Positions 42,718 through 48,568 of a stretch of DNA of 64,000 nt are shown piece after piece. Made by a program: the position numbers and the translations under genes. The stretch covers positions 517,675 through 581,674 of the forward strand of contig NZ_LUTV01000003.1 in NCBI RefSeq assembly GCF_001646945.1. The letters are read 5' to 3'. The DNA is from Endozoicomonas ascidiicola. Its GTDB lineage: Bacteria > Pseudomonadota > Gammaproteobacteria > Pseudomonadales > Endozoicomonadaceae. The notes below the pieces were generated by a model, which did not search any database, had not been told where the DNA came from, and saw only the letters and a list, made by a program, of their open reading frames with translations. Positions within the stretch are counted from its first letter, which is position 1, and every line of letters starts with the position of its first letter.

Positions 42718-42838
42718 CTCTATAAGAGTTTCTTTTGGTTTTATCTTCTGTTGATGATTATTAATAATTATCCTTAAAAGAATAAAAACTTATAGATAAA
42801 CTTTAAGAGTAACTACCAGTCAAACTTGTGGATGAATC
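42718..42838 (+). repeat. Second copy of the origin-like AT-rich tract
   Basis: CTCTATAAGAGTTTCTTTTG, then TTATTAATAATTAT, TTTAAGAGTAACT and CTTGTGGATGAATC recur in the same order as in 12859-12962 (TCTATAAGAGTTTCTTTAAG, TATTAATAATCATT, TTTAAGAGATC, CTTGTGGATGATC). Both tracts lie downstream of phage promoters. Confidence 0.75.
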
Positions 42839-43220
42839 TTTAGGTTTATCTGGTAGCTAGTCTTAAAGTATTACCGACAGTGTTTCTAACTTGGTTGATA
42901 ATAATCATGGGCAGTGAATCTTGTGGTTATGTTTTGGATAGTCTCGAAGATGGTCTTAAGGTTTGTCTTGAAGATTTGAGTCGGAAATAAAATTACAGAA
43001 AATTGTGAGAGGTCTACTAGCGTAGTGCCTTCCGCTTTTCCCCCAGGTGGGTCGGTCTATCTGCTGGTGAATTTCGATGGTGCCGTGGGTATGGTTTGGC
43101 TATTCACCACAAGATACGCCACAAGTTATCTCTAAGTGATTGATTTGTAATGGTGTGAATGGCTTGTGGTATCCGTTTGCATTGATTGGGTTATGGTTTG
43201 GCTGGTGGTTGTGCTTATAG

Positions 43221-43346
43221 ATGGGCTTAAAGTTTCCTGTCTTGGTTCTTGTTGTAGTGTTTAAATTTTTTATTCATTTCGATAAACATGGAAATAAACC
43301 TGAAGATCCACCACAACCTAAACCGCTAGATTCTCCCAAAGATTAA
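43221..43346 (+). CDS. Possible tiny membrane peptide (41 aa)
   Basis: ATG to TAA encodes one hydrophobic segment (FPVLVLVVVFKFFIHF) and a Pro-rich hydrophilic tail (NKPEDPPQPKPLDSP). The layout recalls small lysis or spanin-like peptides, but there is no lipobox Cys and the SD is poor. Low confidence that it is expressed. Confidence 0.35.
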   Translation: MGLKFPVLVLVVVFKFFIHFDKHGNKPEDPPQPKPLDSPKD

Positions 43347-43374
43347 ACACCGCTATTTTTTTTCTTCTAATGTT

Positions 43375-43391
43375 TGACTTATGGTATTCGG
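43375..43391 (-). promoter_or_regulatory. 18-bp dispersed motif, partial site
   Basis: TGACTTATGGTATTCGG; its complement matches the CCATAAGTCA half of the motif. It overlaps a sigma-70-like -35 (TTGACT at 43374-43379) whose -10 would be TAATAG 16 bases on, placing a candidate operator in an early promoter. Confidence 0.5.
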
Positions 43392-43402
43392 TAAGTAATA
43401 GT

Positions 43403-43420
43403 ATGACTTATGGTATAGTT
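43403..43420 (-). promoter_or_regulatory. 18-bp dispersed motif, early region
   Basis: ATGACTTATGGTATAGTT, the complement of AACTATACCATAAGTCAT. It lies 28 bases before the start of the first early gene and close to the putative promoter at 43374-43400. Confidence 0.6.
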
Positions 43421-43448
43421 AAGAATAACAAGACAGGGACGCAGACAC

Positions 43449-43781
43449 ATGAAGAACAAACCGAGCAGAAGTCTAAACATTAAAGGCAACAAAGAATGGG
43501 AAGAGTTTCTTTCTTGTCTCGATTTATCTATAGAAGATCTCCAGCAATTAGATGGAATTGATCCCGTTGATATCGAGCTAGGCTCCTTTATGAAACGTAA
43601 TGGTAAGGTTTATTTGTTGGCTAATGTTTCAGAAATAGCTTATCTAAATAAACCATGGTTATCAGACTATGATTTTTATGTTCCTGCCTCTGCACTATCT
43701 GGTGTACTGATAAAAATGTCCGCCTGTAAAGATTACTATCAGATATTTTCCTATAACACTGAAGATAACCAAGACGTTTAA
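43449..43781 (+). CDS. Early-region protein (110 aa), unknown function
   Basis: Soluble, acidic (IEDLQQLDGIDPVDIELGSF) with a later aromatic-rich part. SD GGGACGCAG. First gene after the operator-flanked promoter, hence a host-polymerase-transcribed early gene. Early T7-like genes often encode anti-host proteins, but nothing here identifies a target. Confidence 0.65.
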   Translation: MKNKPSRSLNIKGNKEWEEFLSCLDLSIEDLQQLDGIDPVDIELGSFMKRNGKVYLLANVSEIAYLNKPWLSDYDFYVPASALSGVLIKMSACKDYYQIFSYNTEDNQDV

Positions 43782-43803
43782 ACTAAACAGGGAGCTAAAC
43801 CTA

Positions 43804-43959
43804 ATGAACGCTAATAAAAAACTTGTTCTGATTTTTTGCAAGTCTCACGACTGGGGAAACTATAGCTACTTCGACGGGGAGACACTGGTAGTTATTACCG
43901 TGGATAAAGTCGAAAGGTTTTCTACTGTTAATGATCTTTTACAATGGGCTGGCTATTAG
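43804..43959 (+). CDS. Small early protein (51 aa), unknown function
   Basis: Starts MNANKKLVLIFCKSHDWGNY. SD CAGGGAGC 12 bases upstream, the same ACTAAACAGGGAG leader that precedes the gene at 44689. A short alpha/beta protein by appearance. No family recognised. Confidence 0.55.
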   Translation: MNANKKLVLIFCKSHDWGNYSYFDGETLVVITVDKVERFSTVNDLLQWAGY

Positions 43960-43980
43960 TTCATATTAAAGTTTGACTTT

Positions 43981-43998
43981 AACTATACGATAAGTCAT
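43981..43998 (+). promoter_or_regulatory. 18-bp dispersed motif within a second early promoter
   Basis: AACTATACGATAAGTCAT. TTGACT at 43974-43979 would be a -35, and TAGTAT near 43998-44003 a -10, with the motif between them. This is a classic repressor-in-spacer position. The next gene starts at 44037. Confidence 0.6.
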
Positions 43999-44036
43999 AG
44001 TATTACAAAGTGAATAATAACTAAGAGGAACACAAA

Positions 44037-44315
44037 ATGGACTTATATACATTACCCAACTTTAGAGCAATCAAGATTAAATTTGTATCTTGCACTAATC
44101 ATAGAGGCGCCAGAGTAAAACTCACCGATGACTATGTGACAGAAAAAAAGCAATCGGTTTATCTCTCCTATGACTACGCAGTAGGTGACGTTTTCCAGCA
44201 AGCTATCAATTACCTTATAGAACGTGGTTTCAAGGTAGCAGGGAGAGCCACCACGGAAAAGGAATATATTGCACTGGTGGACCACTGGGGAGATGACTAT
44301 AAAACCCTGAAGTAA
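44037..44315 (+). CDS. Conserved phage/plasmid early protein (92 aa)
   Basis: The pattern YTLPNFRAIKIKFVSCTNHRGARVKLTDD ... QQAINYLIERGFKVAGRAT resembles an uncharacterised family common on plasmids and phages, as I recall it. SD TAAGAGGA. It sits directly behind the operator-like site at 43981. No enzymatic motif is visible. Confidence 0.65.
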   Translation: MDLYTLPNFRAIKIKFVSCTNHRGARVKLTDDYVTEKKQSVYLSYDYAVGDVFQQAINYLIERGFKVAGRATTEKEYIALVDHWGDDYKTLK

Positions 44316-44360
44316 TCTTTTAGATCTTCAGCTATGCCAAAAGGCAATCTATACCGATGT

Positions 44361-44407
44361 TGTTTTATCAGGAGTCATTACTAACCGTAGTGGCTCCGAG
44401 TAAACCA
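44361..44407 (+). promoter_or_regulatory. Two-stem hairpin A, candidate RNase III processing site
   Basis: Outer stem TGTTTTA/TAAACCA (one mismatch), 3x3 internal loop TCA/GAG, inner 11-bp stem GGAGTCATTAC/GTAGTGGCTCC, loop TAACC. It lies between early genes, 33 bases before the next start. It shares its architecture and the GAG loop side with hairpins B and C although the stem sequences differ. Confidence 0.7.
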
Positions 44408-44439
44408 GCAAGATAAACCAAAAGAGAGGATATAAGAAA

Positions 44440-44661
44440 ATGAGAAAGCCAAACCCTTTAACACCTGATGACCTGGACACGGTTATCACTGAATTAGAAA
44501 TAGGCGATGAATTTATTTCTCTTTCAGGCACTCGCTACAAGTACGTAGGTTTAAAAACTGAAACCACTAAACACCTTACTTCAACTCATCCTAGCGGGTG
44601 GAGTTTTAAAACTGAATCAGTAGAGATTTTTTGCACTGATGCAAGGGTAAAGAAAGTTTAA
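44440..44661 (+). CDS. Early-region protein (73 aa), unknown function
   Basis: Starts MRKPNPLTPDDLDTVITELE, then a beta-rich part (GDEFISLSGTRYKYVGLK). SD AGAGAGGA in a CCAAAAGAGAGGAT leader, repeated before the clamp-like gene. Resembles small phage proteins with a barrel fold. Function unknown. Confidence 0.6.
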   Translation: MRKPNPLTPDDLDTVITELEIGDEFISLSGTRYKYVGLKTETTKHLTSTHPSGWSFKTESVEIFCTDARVKKV

Positions 44662-44688
44662 CCATTAACTAAACAGGGAGAGCAATAA

Positions 44689-44937
44689 ATGGAAATCATC
44701 GGCACTTACACAGTAGAAGCGACTTATGGAAGCGGCAAAACACCTTGCGAGGTTTTTGTAGCTGAAGATGATTCTGGGAATTACTGGTACTGCGTAGATG
44801 GTGGGCGGGTAGTTAATTGTACGACCACCGAATTAACTGAAGGTGTGGACATTGAAGAATTACAGGATATTGATTGCTTCACCTGGAGCAGTCCAATAGC
44901 TACCGAGAGAGAACTAGCAGAAGCCTGTGAAGAATAA
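44689..44937 (+). CDS. Early-region acidic protein (82 aa), unknown function
   Basis: Starts MEIIGTYTVEATYGSGKTPC, strongly acidic toward the C terminus (TEGVDIEELQDIDC, ELAEACEE). Acidic small early proteins can act as DNA mimics, but no known fold is recognised. SD CAGGGAGAG. Confidence 0.6.
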   Translation: MEIIGTYTVEATYGSGKTPCEVFVAEDDSGNYWYCVDGGRVVNCTTTELTEGVDIEELQDIDCFTWSSPIATERELAEACEE

Positions 44938-44942
44938 ATAAA

Positions 44943-44984
44943 GGTTTATCAGTAGGTATTCCTTTGAGTGCCTACGAGTAAACC
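44943..44984 (+). promoter_or_regulatory. Two-stem hairpin B, candidate RNase III processing site
   Basis: Outer stem GGTTTA/TAAACC, internal loop TCA/GAG, inner 10-bp stem GTAGGTATTC/GAGTGCCTAC, tetraloop CTTT. It lies between early genes, 33 bases before the start at 45017. Confidence 0.75.
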
Positions 44985-45016
44985 AACAGGAAGAAAACCA
45001 AAAGAGAGGATGCACT

Positions 45017-45622
45017 ATGCACGCTACAACTCCATTTAAAAAGACTGAAGCATTTGAAGTAATTAAATCAATGCGAATCGGTGAGACTCCTACCGAGTTA
45101 GAACTGGATCGGCTTTATCTGTTTTTCGCTCCAACTGCGACTAGAACTAATATGACTGGTGAACAGTGGGTAGCTAAAGCAGTCGCTAAAAATGATGTTC
45201 GATTTTATCTGAATTATGTCCATGTGAAAGAAGGCGCTATGTATGCTTCAGACGGTCATAGACTGCGCTGGATCAAAACAGATAAAGAAAATGGCTTTTA
45301 CTGTCCAAAGACATTAGAACCAGTGGATCTCGATGCGAAATTTCCAGAGGTTGAACGGATTATCAACAATAACTGGGGATCTGAAGGTGTTGAGCATGAA
45401 GAAATTAATGTTCAACCAACTGAAGACACTGGCAGTAAAAAATCAATATGGCGGTATGACTTCTTAACTAACGGTACTGGCTCCTGTCTCCAAAAGAATT
45501 ACATGGACTCGGCACTATCTCGAAAGACTCCTTTTACATTCACTGTGAAAAACGACGGTACTGGTGTTTACGGTGAATATAGCGACGGTGCGAAGTTCAT
45601 CGTTATGGGTATGAGAGTTTGA
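45017..45622 (+). CDS. Early protein with sliding-clamp-like features (201 aa)
   Basis: Residues near 75-87 read AMYASDGHRLRWIK, like the DGHRLA strand-turn of bacterial beta clamps, and the protein ends DGAKFIVMGMRV, like the beta-clamp terminus (YVVMPMRL in E. coli). At 201 residues it is just over half a DnaN protomer, so it could be a reduced clamp, a clamp decoy or a clamp-interacting mimic. SD AGAGAGGA. The shortened thioredoxin-binding loop of the phage polymerase makes an alternative processivity role thinkable, but it is an early gene and no DnaN-like middle domain is obvious. Confidence 0.55.
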   Translation: MHATTPFKKTEAFEVIKSMRIGETPTELELDRLYLFFAPTATRTNMTGEQWVAKAVAKNDVRFYLNYVHVKEGAMYASDGHRLRWIKTDKENGFYCPKTLEPVDLDAKFPEVERIINNNWGSEGVEHEEINVQPTEDTGSKKSIWRYDFLTNGTGSCLQKNYMDSALSRKTPFTFTVKNDGTGVYGEYSDGAKFIVMGMRV

Positions 45623-45623
45623 A

Positions 45624-45671
45624 GTTATTTCACCAATGGGCATTCGTTTGAGTGTCCATGAGTGAAGTAAC
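45624..45671 (+). promoter_or_regulatory. Two-stem hairpin C, candidate RNase III processing site
   Basis: Outer 9-bp stem GTTATTTCA/TGAAGTAAC, internal loop CCA/GAG, inner 10-bp stem ATGGGCATTC/GAGTGTCCAT, tetraloop GTTT. It starts two bases after the clamp-like gene stop and 31 bases before the next gene. Confidence 0.78.
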
Positions 45672-45701
45672 CAAAAGCCAACCAACGGAAGGAACCAGAA
45701 G

Positions 45702-45815
45702 ATGAACCATTACTCACTACTCACAGAACTGACTGACAGTGGTCTGTATGAACTGGCAAGTGAGCTACAGGAAGTCATTATCAACGAAGATCCAGAGGAC
45801 TATGACAATGCTTAA
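45702..45815 (+). CDS. Tiny acidic early protein (37 aa)
   Basis: Starts MNHYSLLTELTDSGLYELAS and ends INEDPEDYDNA. A good SD (GGAAGGAACC) lies upstream. Overlaps the next gene by 14 bases. Acidic helix; function unknown. Confidence 0.5.
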   Translation: MNHYSLLTELTDSGLYELASELQEVIINEDPEDYDNA

Positions 45816-46095
45816 CGAAGCCTTGAGAAACAATCTCTCACCAGAAGAAACTGCTAAGTATTGTCTGGAAGGAAAACCACAAGATGCTCTCTACCAGGCA
45901 CTTCAGAAAATTGAAGAAGTCTCAAAGGGTAATCAGGAAGCTACTGAATCATTATTGGATAAGATAGACGACCTGAGTAGTCGATTGCAGCAACTTCTGG
46001 TGATAGCTGAAGACGACACTGAGAGAGAACTGACAGAAATGAACCAGGATCTGACTGAAATTCGCTCAGATTTGGTGCAATTAAGGTTGCGCTAA
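45802..46095 (+). CDS. Early coiled-coil protein (97 aa)
   Basis: From the ATG at 45802 (or 45808) within the end of the previous gene; GAGG lies just before. A long amphipathic coiled coil (LDKIDDLSSRLQQLLVIAED, then LTEIRSDLVQLRLR). Last gene before a noncoding control region. Function unknown. Confidence 0.6.
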   Translation: MTMLNEALRNNLSPEETAKYCLEGKPQDALYQALQKIEEVSKGNQEATESLLDKIDDLSSRLQQLLVIAEDDTERELTEMNQDLTEIRSDLVQLRLR

Positions 46096-46206
46096 AAAAA
46101 AACATTTTTATTTTTGATCGTCACTCATTTACTTGAAAATCTCGCATAGCGAACAATACGAATAACAGGAGGTAAGCGACTACCAACAATAGGTATTACC
46201 CACAAT

Positions 46207-46215
46207 TTATCCACA
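46207..46215 (+). promoter_or_regulatory. DnaA box 1
   Basis: TTATCCACA, exact match to the DnaA consensus, inside the loop side of the nested hairpin. Confidence 0.5.
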
Positions 46216-46303
46216 GTATCTCCCCAGCTTTGTCTGCTGGCTCCGTGGGTAAGTACTGTAGTAGGCTTTAAGGAAAGCAGCGTGGGAAGTAAAGTAAAAA
46301 CCT

Positions 46304-46312
46304 TTATCCACA
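46304..46312 (+). promoter_or_regulatory. DnaA box 2
   Basis: TTATCCACA, second exact match, same orientation, 97 bases from the first. Confidence 0.5.
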
Positions 46313-46399
46313 CGAACTGTTTAAAAAATGAACAGGCTGAGAGCCGAGAGGGGAGCCGGAAAAATGGAAGCCATTGCGGTAGCTATACCCTCAAGAAAG

Positions 46400-46419
46400 T
46401 ACTGTTTATTTATACAGTA
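46400..46419. promoter_or_regulatory. LexA (SOS) box
   Basis: TACTGTTTATTTATACAGTA, a near-perfect match to the gammaproteobacterial SOS box (TACTGTATATATATACAGTA). It lies 30 bases upstream of the ATG at 46450, where it would block a promoter. DNA damage would derepress the gene. Confidence 0.85.
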
Positions 46420-46449
46420 AATGAGCTTACACTATGTAAGGACAACGGA

Positions 46450-46845
46450 ATGACATATATGCAAGGGAGCATTGCAAAACTAACCCATAAGGAGGTTGAC
46501 CTTGTAGATCCAAGAAATTTAGCTTATGATTTTAACTATCCGATAAGTCATAAGCACTCAATTAGGCATACAAAGCCTTGGCGATTAACAACAATAAAGA
46601 GTGAGACTTACATGGATACAGAACTCTGCCATATTGATAACTTTTGCGGCTACCAGGTTTCCGTAGTTAAGCGTAATGATGTGCTGCCTGAAGAAAAGTT
46701 CTTTGAAGCATATCGAGACAGCGATATAACGTCGCATGTGCGTATTGGCTCAATTCAGATGTACGTTAGCAATGAAAAACTAGCGAAACGAAAACGGGAC
46801 GCAATAAGGGAGAAACATAGAGATGAACTTTTCCAAGAAGAATAA
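46450..46845 (+). CDS. SOS-controlled phage protein, possible antirepressor/induction factor
   Basis: 131 residues from the ATG at 46450 (AAGGACAACGG upstream). An alternative start at 46612 (MDTELCHIDNFCGYQ, 77 residues) would place the operator-like site at 46534 upstream instead of inside the gene. No domain recognised; the C terminus is very basic/acidic mixed (KLAKRKRDAIREKHRDELF). The LexA box in front and coupling to the winged-helix gene behind suggest a role in prophage induction; this is inference. Confidence 0.6.
   Translation: MTYMQGSIAKLTHKEVDLVDPRNLAYDFNYPISHKHSIRHTKPWRLTTIKSETYMDTELCHIDNFCGYQVSVVKRNDVLPEEKFFEAYRDSDITSHVRIGSIQMYVSNEKLAKRKRDAIREKHRDELFQEE
46534..46551 (+). promoter_or_regulatory. 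18-bp dispersed motif inside the SOS gene
   Basis: AACTATCCGATAAGTCAT, 17 of 18 bases as at 43981. It lies 60 bases before an in-frame internal ATG (46612), so it may mark a second promoter. Confidence 0.5.
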
Positions 46846-47155
46846 ATACATCGAAGTAATAGATTTATTCTGGACGGTTTACGATGGGATTCCTTCCCAG
46901 GCAATGATGATTTATTTCCTTGTTGCTGAAAACGAAGGGATCTCCATGACCGAATTAGAGAAGTTGTCAGGGATAAGTCAGGCTGCGATCAGTAGAAATG
47001 TTGGGAAACTGGGAGAAATAGACCGGAACCATGAAGCAGGTTTAGGTTTATTGAAAACTGAAAGAGATCCTATGGAGCGTAGACGGTTGTTAGTCTACCT
47101 CTCCGCTAAAGGTAAGCGATTCTTTGAGAAAACAAAAAAGATACTCGACGAATAA
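46823..47155 (+). CDS. MarR-like winged-helix regulator
   Basis: 110 residues. SQAMMIYFLVAENEGISMTE, LEKLSGISQAAISRNVGKLG and RRLLVYLSAKGKRFFEKTKK give the helix, recognition helix and wing of a MarR-type fold. It overlaps the SOS gene by 23 bases. No CI- or C2-type repressor is found elsewhere, so this is the best candidate for the lysogeny regulator or its antagonist. Target could be the 18-bp motif. Confidence 0.75.
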   Translation: MNFSKKNKYIEVIDLFWTVYDGIPSQAMMIYFLVAENEGISMTELEKLSGISQAAISRNVGKLGEIDRNHEAGLGLLKTERDPMERRRLLVYLSAKGKRFFEKTKKILDE

Positions 47156-47184
47156 TCAGTCAGTAACGATAGGAGGAAACCTAT

Positions 47185-47253
47185 ATGTTCGATCCTTACA
47201 GTATATTCATTTTGTGCTTAATCATTTTGTTTGTAGGAGTTGCGCTAAGTTAA
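47185..47253 (+). CDS. 22-residue single-span membrane peptide
   Basis: A strong SD (AGGAGG, 47171-47176) precedes an ATG encoding MFDPYSIFILCLIILFVGVA and a short end. It is one transmembrane helix with almost no flanks. It lies between the winged-helix gene and int. Peptides of this kind may be toxins, exclusion factors or regulators of membrane proteases; nothing decides. Confidence 0.5.
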   Translation: MFDPYSIFILCLIILFVGVALS

Positions 47254-47283
47254 ATCTAAATAACAAAACACAGGGAGAAGTTT

Positions 47284-48303
47284 ATGCCAATCGCTAAGAG
47301 AGGGAACAGTTACTTAATGACCGTCAACGATAAGCGACTACCAGACAGACGACTGAGAGTCAGCTTTAAGACGGAAGCAGAAGCAAAAGCATACGAACTT
47401 AAAGTGAGAGCAGCACTGGAAAACAATGAAACCATTCCAAGTGCAAAGCCAGGAGCAGGGAAGCAAGGGACTCCATACACTTTAGAACAACTCTACAATC
47501 TCACCTATGACCGCTACTGGAAAAACAGTGGTGGTGAAAAAGAACTGAAATCTCATGCTCGCATTGTCCTTAGAACTATTGGCGAAACCGTAGCACCTAA
47601 AGACGTAGATGAGACAACCATAGATGCAATGATCCAGGTCTTTGAAGATCAAGGGTTATCAGACAACACAATCAATCGACGTTTAAGTGTGATCTCCAAG
47701 ATGCTTGGCTTTGCCCTTGATCGTGGATTCATTCACCGAAAACCCAAGATCGAACGTAAGCCAGAAGGTGAACATCGGGTCAGATACTTCAGTCAAGATG
47801 AGGAAGAAGAACTAATTGCTTACTTCCGGTTCATTGGTTGTCACGATCTGGCGGATATGGTCACGGTTGCAGTTGATACAGGTCTGAGAAAAGGTGAACT
47901 GAAAAAGATCACTGATAAGGACTGCAACTTTGAGGAAAACCTGATCCAGCTACCAGGTAATATCACTAAGACTCGAAAGCCAAGGGACGTTCCCATGACC
48001 AAGCGAGTCACTGAGATCCTGAAACGATACACGCAGGAAAAAGGTGTGGTGTTCAAGGGGTGGCCTGACAGTACCATTCAGAAGTATTGGAACAAAGGAC
48101 GTAAGCACATGGGCATGATGGATGATCCACAATTTGTATTCCATGCCTTGAGACACACCTTCTGTTCACGACTGGTACAACGTGGGATACAACTTCAGGT
48201 TGTCGCTAAGTTAGCAGGACACAGAGACTTAAAGACGACACTAAGATATGCACACCTGGCACCAAGCAACTTGAGGTCTGCGATTGATGTATTGGATAGT
48301 TGA
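47284..48303 (+). CDS. int: Tyrosine-recombinase integrase
   Basis: 339 residues. N-terminal arm-binding part (GNSYLMTVNDKRLPDRRLRV), a SAM-like core domain (about 65-160) and the catalytic domain with R202 (TGLRKGEL), K229 or K232, H287 and R290 (FHALRH), H313 (LAGHRD) and nucleophile Y322 (LRYAHL). All six catalytic positions are filled. It lies 119 bases from attR and is transcribed toward it. It should act at attP between itself and the polymerase gene in the circular phage. Confidence 0.96.
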   Translation: MPIAKRGNSYLMTVNDKRLPDRRLRVSFKTEAEAKAYELKVRAALENNETIPSAKPGAGKQGTPYTLEQLYNLTYDRYWKNSGGEKELKSHARIVLRTIGETVAPKDVDETTIDAMIQVFEDQGLSDNTINRRLSVISKMLGFALDRGFIHRKPKIERKPEGEHRVRYFSQDEEEELIAYFRFIGCHDLADMVTVAVDTGLRKGELKKITDKDCNFEENLIQLPGNITKTRKPRDVPMTKRVTEILKRYTQEKGVVFKGWPDSTIQKYWNKGRKHMGMMDDPQFVFHALRHTFCSRLVQRGIQLQVVAKLAGHRDLKTTLRYAHLAPSNLRSAIDVLDS

Positions 48304-48363
48304 AATGACACTTGCGCCACATGACACAGGCTTGTGGTGAATTGTGTTTTTACGCCTCAATCT

Positions 48364-48379
48364 ATGACTTTCGGCATAT
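48364..48379 (-). promoter_or_regulatory. Motif related to the 18-bp repeat, near attR
   Basis: ATGACTTTCGGCATAT; its complement ATATGCCGAAAGTCAT shares AAAGTCAT and the preceding spacing with the attL-side sites. With sites at 9538 and 9654 it places copies on both arms of attP. Confidence 0.45.
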
Positions 48380-48422
48380 CAATTGACTTATAAAACAAGG
48401 GGTTAGGATGAAGGAGTAGCCG

Positions 48423-48443
48423 TGTGACGCTCTCCTGATCCCT
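48423..48443. repeat. attR core (21 bp)
   Basis: Identical to 9455-9475. Host sequence GTTATAAAAAAGCTAAC follows and would have been the natural upstream flank of hpf. Confidence 0.92.
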
Positions 48444-48475
48444 GTTATAAAAAAGCTAACATGTTAACCATGTTG
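48444..48475 (-). terminator. Weak terminator after rpoN
   Basis: On the minus strand AACATG-GTTAA-CATGTT is followed by AGCTTTTTTATAAC. The stem is short (6 bp) so read-through into hpf would be expected in the unlysogenised strain. Confidence 0.55.
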
Positions 48476-48568
48476 ACCAGTGCGCGGGATGCTTCGTACT
48501 GGCTAACTTCGATTCTACCACTGTCATCCCACCTTGGAATGCTTCAGAGCAAAAAAATGTTTGTTGAC

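Larger units (their letters stand above)
42463..43448 (+). other. Non-coding region predicted to hold the packaged genome ends
   Basis: About 1 kb with one tiny possible gene (43221-43346). Contents in order: G-rich stems near 42560-42660 (GGATTATCC; GGGGATTCTCC), an AT-rich tract similar to the primary origin (42718-42838), several GGATAGTC/GATGGTC words (42905-42970), and a TG-rich stretch (43060-43250). No direct terminal repeat can be recognised because an integrated prophage keeps only one copy. Confidence 0.5.
46096..46449. other. Control region upstream of the SOS-box gene
   Basis: 354 bases holding two exact DnaA boxes, a nested hairpin (TACCCAC/GTGGGTA around CCAGC/GCTGG, 46197-46252) and a LexA box. 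A GTG at 46282 is in frame with the downstream gene, but that start would place the LexA box inside coding sequence, so I treat the region as noncoding. Confidence 0.5.
9455..48443 (+). mobile_element. Integrated T7-like temperate prophage (about 39 kb)
   Basis: The element contains T7-order modules: single-subunit RNA polymerase, SSB, endonuclease I, amidase, primase-helicase, DNA polymerase and exonuclease. Portal, scaffold, capsid, tail tubes A/B, internal core proteins, fibre, holin and both terminase subunits follow. A tyrosine recombinase lies next to the right attachment repeat. The size is close to that of T7. All structural and replication genes look intact, so the prophage may be inducible. 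Almost all genes run on the plus strand; exceptions are the Rap1a-like gene and a Y1 transposase. Relative to a packaged T7-type genome the map is circularly permuted, opened between int and the polymerase gene. Confidence 0.93.

Noticed and set aside
46282-46449. Longer start (GTG at 46282) for the SOS-box gene
   Set aside because: It would put the LexA box, a likely promoter and a DnaA box inside the coding region, and no good SD precedes it; the ATG at 46450 has one.
48423-48475. tRNA or tmRNA as integration target
   Set aside because: No cloverleaf or acceptor-stem sequence at either junction; the shared repeat is the hpf SD region.
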